DNA of 64,000 nt from Streptomyces griseus. Its GTDB lineage: Bacteria > Actinomycetota > Actinomycetes > Streptomycetales > Streptomycetaceae. Shown one piece after another: positions 17,869 through 26,785 of the stretch. Location of the stretch: positions 1,696,313 through 1,760,312 of the forward strand of contig NZ_MDKB01000002.1 of assembly GCF_001715295.1 (NCBI RefSeq), written 5' to 3'. The translations under genes and the position numbers were made by a program. The notes under the pieces are model-generated. The model was not told the origin of the DNA. It did not search any database and was given only the letters and a program-made list of their open reading frames with translations. The first letter of the stretch is position 1, and every line of letters begins with the position of its first letter.

Positions 17869-18873
17869 TCAGATGCGTACCACCGTCCCGGCGTACGTGA
17901 GGCCGGCCCCGAAGCCGATCAGTACCGCGAGGTCGCCCTCCCGCAGGGCCCCCGAGGTGCGCATGCGGTCCAGGGCGAGGGGGATGGAGGCCGCCGAGGT
18001 GTTCCCCTGGTCCACGATGTCGCGGGCCACGGCGACGTCGTCGGGGAACCCCACGCTCTCCGCTACCGCCTCGATGATCCGCAGGTTCGCCTGGTGGGGG
18101 ACGAAGGCCTGGACGTCGCCGGGCCCGACGCCCGAGCGGTCCAGCACCTCCCTCACGAGGCCGGGCAGTCGGGTCACCGCCCAGCGGAAGACCGACGAGC
18201 CCTGCATGCGGATCACGGGACCGCCGTGCTCGGGCTCCTCCCGTACGGTGATCGCCTCGCCCAGCGCCGGGTCCGTGCCCCACACCACGGTCCCGATGCC
18301 CGGCTCCGTACCGCGCCCCACCACGGCCGCGCCCGCTCCGTCCGAGAACAGGAAGGCGGTGGAGCGGTCCCGGGGGTCGAGGATGTCCGACATGCGTTCC
18401 ACCCCGATCACCAGGCAGGTGCGGGCCTGACCGGTCCTCACGGCCGTGGCCGCCAGGGCCAGTCCCACGGTGAAGCCCGCGCAGGCGGCGCCGACCTGCC
18501 AGGCGGTGCCGGGGGCGCCGAGCCGGCGGCCGATCTCGGCGGCGAGCGCGTTCGCCGCCGCCCCGGTGCCCGCCCCGTGGATGTCCGACATGGTGGCGAC
18601 CAGCACCTGGTCGACCTCGTCCGGCGCGATCCCGGCGTCGGCGAGCGCCTTCCCGGCGGCGGTGGCCCCCATCTCGGCCAGCGTCTCGTCGGGGCCCGCG
18701 AAGCAGCGGGTCCGGATGCCGCTGCGGCGCAGGATCCACTCGGGTGACGAGTCCAGGGTGAGGCAGACCTCCTCGTTGGTGACGATCCGTCGGGGCCGGT
18801 AGCCCCCGATGCCGAGCAGCACCGCGTGGTGGCGGCCCTGACCGGGGACGTGCGCGGCGTGCGTGGTGTTCAC
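17869..18873 (-). CDS. Ketoacyl-ACP synthase III (FabH-like)
   Basis: A 334-residue thiolase-fold enzyme of the KAS III class. The catalytic triad is present: Cys131 in GAACAGF, His260 in VPHQAN and Asn291 in GNTSAAS. KAS III enzymes condense an acyl-CoA starter with malonyl-ACP, or act as acyltransferases. It is not part of a fab operon, so it probably provides or transfers a starter unit for the cluster. The GTG start is behind a CAGGAG ribosome site; the frame upstream overlaps the operator region and is not coding. It is divergent from the MFS gene, and the shared promoter carries TetR-type half-sites. Confidence 0.95.
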   Translation of the reverse strand: MNTTHAAHVPGQGRHHAVLLGIGGYRPRRIVTNEEVCLTLDSSPEWILRRSGIRTRCFAGPDETLAEMGATAAGKALADAGIAPDEVDQVLVATMSDIHGAGTGAAANALAAEIGRRLGAPGTAWQVGAACAGFTVGLALAATAVRTGQARTCLVIGVERMSDILDPRDRSTAFLFSDGAGAAVVGRGTEPGIGTVVWGTDPALGEAITVREEPEHGGPVIRMQGSSVFRWAVTRLPGLVREVLDRSGVGPGDVQAFVPHQANLRIIEAVAESVGFPDDVAVARDIVDQGNTSAASIPLALDRMRTSGALREGDLAVLIGFGAGLTYAGTVVRI

Positions 18874-19003
18874 ACGGGACTCCTGTCGTCGCTCGCAACT
18901 GCGTCCTTGCGTGTGCTCTCCCTCGATTGCTCCTTCGCAGTGTTTACGCGCCGGACGGCGCGACCCCGCGTGACACCACGGCGACAGAGTGCACGGTTTC
19001 CGC

Positions 19004-19040
19004 TTGACAACCACATACCGACGGTATGTACTCACATACC
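19004..19040. promoter_or_regulatory. MFS promoter with three ACATACC operator half-sites
   Basis: TTGACA at 19004-19009 is a consensus -35, with TGTACT at 19027-19032 as -10 (17-base spacing). Overlaid are three copies of one half-site: ACATACC at 19013, GGTATGT (its inverse) at 19023 and ACATACC at 19034. The first pair forms a perfect 17-bp palindrome and the second pair a 7-bp inverted repeat around ACTC. A repressor bound here would block the promoter. A related palindrome precedes the TetR gene at 32440. Confidence 0.8.
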
Positions 19041-19069
19041 CAAGGAATGTTAGTTGGAAGGATCGACAG

Positions 19070-20575
19070 GTGACCTCAGTACCGCTTGCGTCTCGCGCCG
19101 AGCCGTCGAGTGCGGGGAAGACACTGCTGCTCACGTCGGCAGCCACGTTCATGGCCTTCCTCGACACGACGATCGTCAACGTGGCCTTCCCGGCCCTGCA
19201 CGAGGACTTCCCCAAGGAGTCCGTGACCGACCTGACCTGGGTGGTGACCAGCTACGGCATCCTCTTCGCCGCCCTGCTGACACCGGCCGGACGCTTCGCC
19301 GACATCCTGGGCCGGAAGAAGCTGTTCCTGTGGTCGGTCGGACTCTTCAGCCTCGCGTCCCTCGCCTGCGCCGTCGCCCCGAACATGGAGCTGCTCATCG
19401 CCGCCCGTGCGGTCCAGGGCATCGGCGCGGCCGGCATGATTCCCTCCGCGCTCGGACTGGTCCTGTCCGAGACACCCGCCGAGAAGCGGGCCGAGGCGAT
19501 CGGTATCTGGGGTGCGGCCGGATCGATGGCCGCCGCCGCCGGCCCCGCGCTCGGCGGTCTGCTGGTCAGCGAGATCGACTGGCGGGTCGTGTTCATCCTG
19601 AACGTCCCGATCGGCCTGGCCGTGATCTTCGGCGCCCTGCGCCTGCCCACGCGGCCGGTGGAGAAGACGCAGCTTCCCGACCTGCTCGGGACGGCCACCG
19701 TCACCTTCGGCATCGCCGGTGTCGTCGTCGGTCTCACCAAGGGCGGCGACTGGGGCTGGAGCGCGGTGCAGACCTGGGCCTGGATCGGTGCCGGCGTCCT
19801 CCTCATGGCCTACTCGCTGGTCCGCTCCGGCAAGCACCCGGCCCCGGCCGTGGAGACCTCCCTGTGGCGGACCCCGATGTTCGCGGCGGCCAACCTCACC
19901 GCGTTCCTGCTGGGTGCCGGCCTGTTCGTCTGGTTCCTGTCCGGGCCGCTGTACCTCACCACGATCTGGCACTACTCCGTGCTCAAGGCCGGTCTCGCCG
20001 TCACCCCCGGCGCGGTGCTCTCCGCGGTCGCGGCCATCACCGTCGGCCGCCGCCTGAAGCCGGAGCAGCAGCGCCCGGTGGTCATCGTGGCCGGCCTCGC
20101 CTTCCTCGGCCTGAGCATCTGGGCGTACACGGGACTCGGCTCCGACCGCGAGTTCCTGGCGCTGTGGCTGCCGTACGGTGCGCTCGGCGGCGCCGTGATC
20201 GGCGCCGCGCTCACCAGCGTGACGACCGCGGCGTCCATCTCGGTGCACCCGCTGAAGTTCGCCACCGGCACCGGTATGGCCACCACCGCCCGCCAGTTCG
20301 GCGGTTCCGTCGGTGTCGCCGCGATGGCCGCGGTGTTCGCGGCGGGAGATCTCAGCACCCCGCAGCCGTACCTCAACGCCTTCCTGCTTGCCGGCATCTT
20401 CATCGCCGCCGCCGCCATCCCGGCGTTCGGCATGTTCACCAAGAAGTCGATGGCGCAGATCGCGGAGACGCAGGCGCAGATCCAGGCCTACATGCGGGCG
20501 CAGGCGGAGGCGGCCGCCAAGGCCGCGGCGGCCGCACCCTCCGCGGAGGGTGCCGCCACCGCGGACCGCGGCTGA
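19070..20575 (+). CDS. MFS transporter, DHA2-type drug/metabolite exporter
   Basis: A 501-residue major facilitator protein with about 14 predicted membrane segments, as in the DHA2 (EmrB/QacA) drug:proton antiporters. The motif LDTTIVNVA in helix 1 and the motif-A loop GRFADILGRKK are typical. The C-terminal 40 residues are an Ala-rich, probably cytoplasmic tail. The GTG start has a GGAAGGA ribosome site 8 bases upstream. Its place at the cluster's controlled promoter suggests that it exports the end product and gives self-protection, and its expression may be induced through the TetR regulator. Confidence 0.95.
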   Translation: MTSVPLASRAEPSSAGKTLLLTSAATFMAFLDTTIVNVAFPALHEDFPKESVTDLTWVVTSYGILFAALLTPAGRFADILGRKKLFLWSVGLFSLASLACAVAPNMELLIAARAVQGIGAAGMIPSALGLVLSETPAEKRAEAIGIWGAAGSMAAAAGPALGGLLVSEIDWRVVFILNVPIGLAVIFGALRLPTRPVEKTQLPDLLGTATVTFGIAGVVVGLTKGGDWGWSAVQTWAWIGAGVLLMAYSLVRSGKHPAPAVETSLWRTPMFAAANLTAFLLGAGLFVWFLSGPLYLTTIWHYSVLKAGLAVTPGAVLSAVAAITVGRRLKPEQQRPVVIVAGLAFLGLSIWAYTGLGSDREFLALWLPYGALGGAVIGAALTSVTTAASISVHPLKFATGTGMATTARQFGGSVGVAAMAAVFAAGDLSTPQPYLNAFLLAGIFIAAAAIPAFGMFTKKSMAQIAETQAQIQAYMRAQAEAAAKAAAAAPSAEGAATADRG

Positions 20576-20877
20576 CACCACGCTCCACCCCGAACGCCGG
20601 CCGCGGTTCCATCCCCCGTGGCCGCGGCCGGCCCCGGCGGGGCCGCGGCTCCGCAAGGAACCGCGGCCCCGCTTCGCGTTCCCCCTGCCGCCGGCTCCCT
20701 CACACCCGCCGGGACGCCCGCGCCGCGGCTCCCGTCACCCGGTGTCCCACCCCTGCCGCGACCGGCCGCCGCCGGCGGAAACCGTGACGCGCCGAGAAAT
20801 CCGCGATCGCCACGAGGGGGTGGCACCGGTGGCCCGTAATACAGGACGAGAGCCCATCGGTTGGATGAGGGGAATTG
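20576..20877 (+). other. Intergenic region, MFS to FAAL
   Basis: About 300 bases with no gene. It holds a perfect 12-bp inverted repeat (GGCCGCGGTTCC at 20599 and GGAACCGCGGCC at 20657) with more GC pairing inside, probably a terminator for the MFS transcript. The second half must contain the promoter of the long biosynthetic operon, but I cannot assign clear -35 and -10 boxes. A GAGGGGAA ribosome site lies at its end. Confidence 0.5.
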
Positions 20878-22596
20878 ATGAACACAGTCCTCGACTGGCT
20901 GGACTCCCCCGCGCCGGAGCGTGGAATCCACTACTACCGAAACGGCGACTGGCACCTGCGTGACTACGCGGACATCGCCTCGGCGGCCCGCCGGACAGCC
21001 GCCTTCCTGCATGCCAACGGCGTCACCAAGGGCGTCGTCTCCCTCCTGATCGAGGAACCCGAGACCTTCGTCCCGGCCTTCCTCGGCACGATGTACGCGG
21101 GGGCCACCCCGTCCCCGATCGCCTCACCCGTCACGTTCGGCGGGCACGACGCCTTCACCGAGCACGCGGCCGCAGTCCTCGGCGCCGCCGGCCCGGCCGC
21201 CGTGCTGACCGACGCCCACCTCGCCCCGCTCGCCGCCGCGGCGTGCGCGAAGGCGGGGACGGGCACACCTCTGGTGCTGCCCGATCCGGCCGGGCTGCCC
21301 GCCGCCGACGACCTGGCGCCCCGGGCGGCCGAACTGGCGCTGCTGCAGTTCACGTCCGGTTCCAGCGGCACCCCCAAGGGGGTCCGGGTCACCGGCGACA
21401 ACCTCACGGCCAACGTCCGGGCCATCCACGGCTGGCTCGGGGTGACACCCGAGGACTCCTGCTCGTCGTGGCTCCCGCTCTACCACGACATGGGCCTCAT
21501 CGGGACGTTCCTGGGGTCCGTCGTCGCCCAGATCGACCTGTGGCTGATGAGCCCGGTCGACTTCATCCGCTCCCCGGCCCGCTGGCTCGACTGTCACGGC
21601 CGGCACGGGGTGACCATCACCACCGCGCCCAACTTCGGCTACGGGTACGCGACCTCCCGGGTACGCGACGAGGAACTGGCGGGCACCGACTTCTCCACGT
21701 GGCGGGTCGCGATGAGCGGTGCCGAGCGGGTGGACGCACGGGTGGTCGCCGACTTCACCTCGAAGCTCGCGCCGTACGGGTTCGACTCCCGGGCCCTGAC
21801 GCCCTGTTACGGCATGGCGGAGACGACGCTCGCCGTCACCGGCGTCCGCCCCGGCCGCGGGGCGCGCATCGTGCGGCCGTCCGGTCCGCTGGACACCGGA
21901 GCGCCGGTGACCGTCGCCGGCTCGGGCACCCTCGGTACCGACCGTCCCGAGGACCCCGCGGGCTGGATCGCCTCCTGCGGTACGCCGGTGCCCGAGACCG
22001 CCGTCGAAGTCGTCGGCGAGGACGGGGAACCGCTGCCCGACGGCACGTTCGGGGAGATACGGGTCAGGGGCACCTCCGTGGCCGACGGCTACGAGTCGCC
22101 CGACCCTGCCGCGAGCGCGCCCTTCGGCGACGACGGACTGCGCACCGGCGACGCCGGTTTCCTGCTCGACGGCGAGCTGTACGTGGTCGGGCGGATCGGC
22201 GACAGCATCAAGGTCCGCGGCCGCAAGGTGCACGCCGAGGACCTGGAAGCGGCGCTCACCTCCGTCCCCGGGGTGCCGCCGGGCCGCTGCGCGGTGGCGC
22301 TCGGCGACCGCGACGGCCGCCCGGGAGCGGTGATCGTCGTGGAGGCGTCCGGCGACGGCTGGCTGGACGCGGTGACCGGCGTACTGCGCTCCGCCCTGGA
22401 CACCTCGGTCTCCGTGACCGTGGTGCGGGCCCGGCGCGGCACCATCCCACGGACCTCCAGCGGCAAACCGCGCCGCCGGCTGCTCTGGCGCCAGGCGGGG
22501 GAGAACGCGCTCGCCGGCGACGTACTGCACGGCACGCACAGCGACGACCGACCGACAGCACAGACCGCACCGGGACTGGATGGGGTAGCCACATGA
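20878..22596 (+). CDS. Fatty acyl-AMP ligase (FAAL-like)
   Basis: A 572-residue adenylate-forming enzyme. The AMP-binding P-loop FTSGSSGTPKGV is at residues 158-169, the WLPLYHDMGLIG motif near 201-212 is characteristic of FAALs, and the C-terminal lysine motif SSGKPRRR is near 533. FAALs activate a fatty acid as its adenylate and pass it to the phosphopantetheine of an ACP. The free-standing ACP two genes downstream is the likely partner. The ATG is preferred over the in-frame TTG just before it because of the RBS spacing. The stop overlaps the next start (ATGA), so translation is coupled. Confidence 0.9.
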   Translation: MNTVLDWLDSPAPERGIHYYRNGDWHLRDYADIASAARRTAAFLHANGVTKGVVSLLIEEPETFVPAFLGTMYAGATPSPIASPVTFGGHDAFTEHAAAVLGAAGPAAVLTDAHLAPLAAAACAKAGTGTPLVLPDPAGLPAADDLAPRAAELALLQFTSGSSGTPKGVRVTGDNLTANVRAIHGWLGVTPEDSCSSWLPLYHDMGLIGTFLGSVVAQIDLWLMSPVDFIRSPARWLDCHGRHGVTITTAPNFGYGYATSRVRDEELAGTDFSTWRVAMSGAERVDARVVADFTSKLAPYGFDSRALTPCYGMAETTLAVTGVRPGRGARIVRPSGPLDTGAPVTVAGSGTLGTDRPEDPAGWIASCGTPVPETAVEVVGEDGEPLPDGTFGEIRVRGTSVADGYESPDPAASAPFGDDGLRTGDAGFLLDGELYVVGRIGDSIKVRGRKVHAEDLEAALTSVPGVPPGRCAVALGDRDGRPGAVIVVEASGDGWLDAVTGVLRSALDTSVSVTVVRARRGTIPRTSSGKPRRRLLWRQAGENALAGDVLHGTHSDDRPTAQTAPGLDGVAT

Positions 22597-23570
22597 GCGT
22601 CACGACCACCGGGCTCGTACTCGACGTCACCGAGACGGCCCCCGAGACCTCCGCGGAACAGCGCGGCCGGCTCGCCAACTCCGCCGACCTGTACCGCCGG
22701 TGGGAGCGCCAGCAGTGGGCCGTCGCCCAGGTAGACCCCGCGCGGGACGCGGCGACCTGGCAGGCCCTCACCCCCTTCTCCCGTGCCCAGATGCTCGGCT
22801 CGCTCGGCGAGCTGGAGGTCGGCGAGGTCACGGTGACGCACACGCTGGGAGCGCTGATCGACGCCCCGCCCACCGAGGACGACCGGATCTTCCTCTGCAC
22901 CCAGCTCGCCGACGAGGCGCGGCACGTGCGGTTCTTCCAGACCTACCTGGAGGAGGGGTGCCGGACGAGCCTCGACGCGGTCGAGGAGGGCGCCGACTAC
23001 GCGGAGGTGTTCACGCCCGAGCTCACCCGGGCGACCGACGCCGTGCGGGCCGACCACGCGGACCGCGAGTCCTGGTACCGGGCACTCGTCTACTACCACC
23101 TGATCACCGAGGGCGTGCTCGCCGCCACGGCCCTGCGCACCACCCGCTTCCTCGCCCGCCGGCTCAAGCTGGCGGCGCTGGAGGAGGGCCTGACCAACGT
23201 CACCCGTGACGAGTCGCGGCACGTCTCCTTCGGCCTGCGGGCCGCGCAGGACGGGGTCGCCGGCGGATTCGCCCAGGTGGTCGGCGACGCCCACTTCGAG
23301 TCGCTCGGCGTGGCGGCCTGGGTCCTCATCGGCCCCTCCCGGCACAACCCGGTGCCCGCGCTCCGCGCGGCGCTGCTCAGCCGCGCCGCCCAGATCCAGG
23401 GCAGCGTCGAGATCGCCCGCGAGCGCCTGGTGAAGCAGCTGCGGCTGGTGGGGCTGCCGGAGCTGACCGAGAAGGCCACGGCCTCCTGGGACCAGGCGGT
23501 GGAGACCGCCCTCGACGCCTACGCGGAGCGCTGGGACGCACCGCACCCCATCCGCGCCGCCGCGGCCTGA
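22593..23570 (+). CDS. R2-like ferritin-fold diiron oxygenase
   Basis: A 325-residue helical protein with a complete carboxylate-bridged diiron ligand set: Glu78, Glu108 with His111 (DEARH), Glu173, Glu207 with His210 (DESRH). The spacing fits the ribonucleotide reductase R2 / R2-like ligand-binding oxidase group. It lacks the extra histidine seen in AurF-type N-oxygenases. Since it sits between the acyl-AMP ligase and the ACP, with an ATGA overlap to the ligase, its likely substrate is an ACP-bound acyl chain, which it may hydroxylate, desaturate or cleave. It is not a true R2, because no R1 partner is present. Confidence 0.82.
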   Translation: MSVTTTGLVLDVTETAPETSAEQRGRLANSADLYRRWERQQWAVAQVDPARDAATWQALTPFSRAQMLGSLGELEVGEVTVTHTLGALIDAPPTEDDRIFLCTQLADEARHVRFFQTYLEEGCRTSLDAVEEGADYAEVFTPELTRATDAVRADHADRESWYRALVYYHLITEGVLAATALRTTRFLARRLKLAALEEGLTNVTRDESRHVSFGLRAAQDGVAGGFAQVVGDAHFESLGVAAWVLIGPSRHNPVPALRAALLSRAAQIQGSVEIARERLVKQLRLVGLPELTEKATASWDQAVETALDAYAERWDAPHPIRAAAA

Positions 23571-23623
23571 GCGGCGCCGGACCCCCGGACCACGAAGAAG
23601 ACAGTGAAAGGGACCACGAAGAC

Positions 23624-23887
23624 ATGGACGACAACACGCTGCGCGCGCAGGTCCGGCAGATCGTCGGGGAGATGAGCCCGCTCGGGGCCCGCGAGGCGCG
23701 GTCCGAGGACCGCCTCGTCGAGGAGCTCGGCTACGACTCGCTCGCCGTCATCGAGCTCTCCCTGCGCATCGAGCAGGAGTTCCCGCTCGCCGACCTCGGC
23801 ACGAACACCACGCCCGACATCACCACGGTGAAGGACATCGAGGACTTCGTCGACCAGCAGCAGGCGGCGCCGAGCGACGCCGCCTGA
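23624..23887 (+). CDS. Acyl carrier protein
   Basis: An 87-residue acyl carrier protein. The phosphopantetheine attachment site is Ser39 in the motif GYDSL, and the rest follows the four-helix ACP pattern with an acidic helix II (IELSLRIEQEF). It has no fused domains. In this cluster it should accept the acyl group from the fatty acyl-AMP ligase and present it to the diiron, dehydrogenase and other enzymes. The ATG is 53 bases after the diiron gene and has an upstream AAAGGGACC ribosome site. No dedicated phosphopantetheinyl transferase is seen in the window. Confidence 0.95.
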   Translation: MDDNTLRAQVRQIVGEMSPLGAREARSEDRLVEELGYDSLAVIELSLRIEQEFPLADLGTNTTPDITTVKDIEDFVDQQQAAPSDAA

Positions 23888-23917
23888 CCCGCCCGCCCAG
23901 GGAAGGACCACGAGAAG

Positions 23918-24601
23918 ATGACGACACACGATCTGCGCAGTGAGGCGGACGACCCGCTGACGCTCTCCCACGAGGAGTCCGTGCGGCTGCTCCGGGGAGC
24001 GCCCTGGCAGCGGCTGGCCGTGATGGGCGACAGCTTCGCCGCCGGTCTCGGCGACCCCAGCGAGGGGTACGCCCATGTGCCGTGGCCGCAGCGCGTCTCG
24101 GCGGCCCTCGGTGCGGGCAAGCCCGACTTCGGCTACCTGAACACCGGTGTCATGGGGAAGCGGACCGGCGCCGTGCGGGTCGAGCAGCTGGAGCAGGTCC
24201 TCGCGTTCGAGCCGGACCTGGTCAACGTGGCGGCCGGTGGCAACGACCTCTTCGACGCCGAGCCGGACCTGGACGGCGTCGAGGCGGACCTGGACGCCAT
24301 GTACACGGCGCTACGGGCGCAGGGTGCGGACATCTTCACCTTCACCGTGACCAACGTCTTCGAGTCGGTCCCGGAACTGGCGGTCTTCAGCGACCGTACG
24401 GCCGCGCTCAACGAACGCATCCGCGCGGTGGCCGCGCGCCACGACGCCGTGCTGATCGAGATGTGGAGCCATCCCGTGCGGCTGCGTCCCAACCTGATGA
24501 GCGCCGACGGCATCCACTTCGCGATGGAGGGGCACGCCGCCCTCGCCGCGGAGATCGTCAAGGCACTCGGCGCGCGGATCGCGGGCGGTGCGCGGACGTG
24601 A
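23918..24601 (+). CDS. SGNH/GDSL-type hydrolase
   Basis: A 227-residue SGNH hydrolase. Block I is GDSF with the nucleophile Ser39, a glycine lies in block II, block III is GGND (about residues 106-109) and block V is DGIHF with the catalytic His. No signal peptide is present, so it acts in the cytoplasm. These enzymes hydrolyse or transfer esters and thioesters; here it could release the product from the ACP or trim an acyl ester. It begins 30 bases after the ACP gene (AGGGAAGGA ribosome site), and its stop overlaps the GTG start of the GMC gene. Confidence 0.95.
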   Translation: MTTHDLRSEADDPLTLSHEESVRLLRGAPWQRLAVMGDSFAAGLGDPSEGYAHVPWPQRVSAALGAGKPDFGYLNTGVMGKRTGAVRVEQLEQVLAFEPDLVNVAAGGNDLFDAEPDLDGVEADLDAMYTALRAQGADIFTFTVTNVFESVPELAVFSDRTAALNERIRAVAARHDAVLIEMWSHPVRLRPNLMSADGIHFAMEGHAALAAEIVKALGARIAGGART

Positions 24602-26217
24602 GGGGAGTCGAGGGCACCGTACGCCACATCGTGATCGGGGCGGGCTCGGCCGGCTGCGTGCTGGCCGAGCGGCTCAGCGCCGACGGGGACGGGCAGGTCC
24701 TGCTCATCGAGGCGGGCGGCCCCGACCGGCGCGCCGAGATCAGCATCCCGGCCGCGTTCCCCGCCCTGTTCGGCACGTCCGCGGACTGGGGTTACCGCAC
24801 GGCCCCGCAACCGGGTCTCGGCGGCCGCAGACTGAACTGGCCGCGCGGCCGCACGCTGGGCGGCTCCTCCTCGCTCAACGCCCAGATCTGGACCCGTGGG
24901 CACCGGGCGGACTTCGACGGCTGGGCCGAGGACGACGGGTGCGCCGGCTGGTCGGCCGACGAGGTGCTGCCGTACTTCGAGCGGTCCGAGGACCGCTCGG
25001 GTACGGGCGCCTACGGCTCCGGCGGGCCGATCCGCATCGAGGACCTCCGCGATCCCAGCCCCGCCACCGCCGAGTTCCTGGGCGCCTGCGCCGAGGCGGG
25101 GCTACCCGCTCTGGACGACGGGAACCCGCTGGATCCGGAGGGCGCGGGGCCGGTACGGGCCACCCAGCGCGGGGGACGGCGGTGGAGCGCGGCCGACGGC
25201 TACCTGAGGCCCGCGCTGCGGCGCGGGAACCTCACCGTCGTCACGGACGCCCACGTCGAGCGCGTCCTGATCGAGGACGGCCGCGCGGTCGGCGTCGCCT
25301 GCACGACCGCCGACGGACCGGCCGAGGTGCGCGCCGACGGCGAGGTGATCCTGGCGGCGGGCGCGATCGGCTCCCCGCAGCTGCTGATGCTGTCCGGCGT
25401 CGGCGACGCGGACGAGCTGCGGCGGCACGGCATCACCGTCCGCGCCCACTCCCCCCGGGTCGGGCGGGGTCTCGCGGACCACCTCTACGTGCCGCTGGCC
25501 TTCGAGGCGCACGGGCCGGTGACCCCCGGGGTCACCGACCAGCAGGGCGAGATCGCCGAGTTCCTGCGGGGCCGGCGCGGCCGGCTGACGTCGAACCTCG
25601 CGGAGGCCGTCGCGTTCCTGCGCAGCGACCCCGCGCTCACGGCGCCCGACCTGGAGTTCGTGTGGATGCTGGTGCCCTTCCTCGACCAGGGGCGGGCACC
25701 GCAGGCGCACGGCGTGACCCTCGGCGTGGTGCTGCTGCGGCCCCGTAGCCACGGCACCGTACGGCTCGCCTCGGCGGATCCGGCGGCGCACCCGGTGATC
25801 GACCCGCGCTATCTGTCCGACCCGGAAGGCGACGACCTGCGGGTGCTCACGGAGGGGGTGCGCCGGGCCCGGGAGGTCCTCACCCGGCCCGCGCTCGCCG
25901 GGCGGCTCGGCGAGCCGCTGACGCCCGGGGCCCTGGACCCGGACCCCGGCACGGTGCACGCCCTGACCCGGGCCCACGCCGAAACGCTGTACCACCCGGT
26001 CGGCACCTGCGGCATGGGGGCGGACCCGGAGGCCGTACTCGATCCGCGGCTGCGGGTGCGGGGAGTGGCGGGGCTGCGCGTCGTCGACGCCTCCGCGCTG
26101 CCCTCCCTGCCGCGCGGCCACACCCACGCGCCCACCGTGATGCTCGCGGAGCGCGCGGCCGAACTGATCCTCGCCGACGCGGCGGAGCACCGCGTCGGTG
26201 CCCTGTCGCACCGCTGA
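24598..26217 (+). CDS. GMC-family FAD oxidoreductase
   Basis: A 539-residue glucose-methanol-choline oxidoreductase. The N-terminal FAD motif GAGSAGCVLAERL is at about residues 14-26, the GMC signature 1 (GRTLGGSSSLN) near 82-92, and the C-terminal catalytic region HPVGTCGMG near 468-476 with the GHTHAPT ending. Members oxidise primary alcohols to aldehydes (choline dehydrogenase, alcohol oxidases). A likely task is oxidation of a hydroxyl made by one of the diiron enzymes. The GTG start overlaps the SGNH stop (GTGA); the frame extends far upstream but only as a shadow of the SGNH gene. Confidence 0.96.
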   Translation: MRGVEGTVRHIVIGAGSAGCVLAERLSADGDGQVLLIEAGGPDRRAEISIPAAFPALFGTSADWGYRTAPQPGLGGRRLNWPRGRTLGGSSSLNAQIWTRGHRADFDGWAEDDGCAGWSADEVLPYFERSEDRSGTGAYGSGGPIRIEDLRDPSPATAEFLGACAEAGLPALDDGNPLDPEGAGPVRATQRGGRRWSAADGYLRPALRRGNLTVVTDAHVERVLIEDGRAVGVACTTADGPAEVRADGEVILAAGAIGSPQLLMLSGVGDADELRRHGITVRAHSPRVGRGLADHLYVPLAFEAHGPVTPGVTDQQGEIAEFLRGRRGRLTSNLAEAVAFLRSDPALTAPDLEFVWMLVPFLDQGRAPQAHGVTLGVVLLRPRSHGTVRLASADPAAHPVIDPRYLSDPEGDDLRVLTEGVRRAREVLTRPALAGRLGEPLTPGALDPDPGTVHALTRAHAETLYHPVGTCGMGADPEAVLDPRLRVRGVAGLRVVDASALPSLPRGHTHAPTVMLAERAAELILADAAEHRVGALSHR

Positions 26218-26262
26218 CCCGCCGCACACGACCAGCCTCACCAGACGAAAGGCAGTACGACT

Positions 26263-26634
26263 GTGACCGTTCAGGACCCGCAGCTGTTCATCGAGGCCTT
26301 CCGAGCGGCCTTCTCCGACGCGGACTTCGCGGCCCTGCTCAAGGAGCGCGAGTTCTCCATCCAGTTCGTGGTGACCGGGGACGCCCCCACGGCCTTCCTG
26401 CTGGACTCCGACGGCGTGCACGACGGAGCGCCCCACCCGGCGAGCCTGCGGCTTGAGGTGCGGCCGGAGACGCTGCACCTGATCCTTCTGGGGCAGCTCG
26501 GCGTGACCCAGGCGGTCGTCGCCCGCGGCCTCGTGGTGAAGGGCCCCGTCCCCCAGGTCCGCCGGCTGGCCGACCACCTGCCGGCGATGGGGCGCGCGTA
26601 CGCCGGCCTCGCCCTGGCACCGGCCTCCGCCTGA
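26263..26634 (+). CDS. SCP2-like sterol/lipid-binding protein
   Basis: A 123-residue protein resembling the SCP-2 sterol-transfer fold: alternating strands with the pattern FVVTGDAPTAFLL and RLEVRPETLHLIL, and a final helix that would close a hydrophobic pocket. It has no catalytic motif. It could bind a lipophilic intermediate or the product in the cytoplasm. The GTG start has a GAAAGG ribosome site 46 bases after the GMC gene, in the same operon. The family call is from pattern only, so confidence is moderate; that it is a real gene is more certain. Confidence 0.7.
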   Translation: MTVQDPQLFIEAFRAAFSDADFAALLKEREFSIQFVVTGDAPTAFLLDSDGVHDGAPHPASLRLEVRPETLHLILLGQLGVTQAVVARGLVVKGPVPQVRRLADHLPAMGRAYAGLALAPASA

Positions 26635-26785
26635 GCCGCGCGACGGCGGGCCGTGCGGCACCGGCCGTACGCCCGCCCCACCGCCGGAGGGCCGTCGCCG
26701 GGATCACGACCGGCACACCGCCCCGGGACCGTATCCGGCGCCGTCCGCAACCCACACCGTCCGCCACCACAGAAAGCCGACCGTT

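Noticed and set aside
22593..23570. Ribonucleotide reductase beta subunit
   Set aside because: Diiron ligands fit, but no alpha subunit is adjacent and the context is an acyl-ACP pathway; an R2-like oxygenase is more likely.
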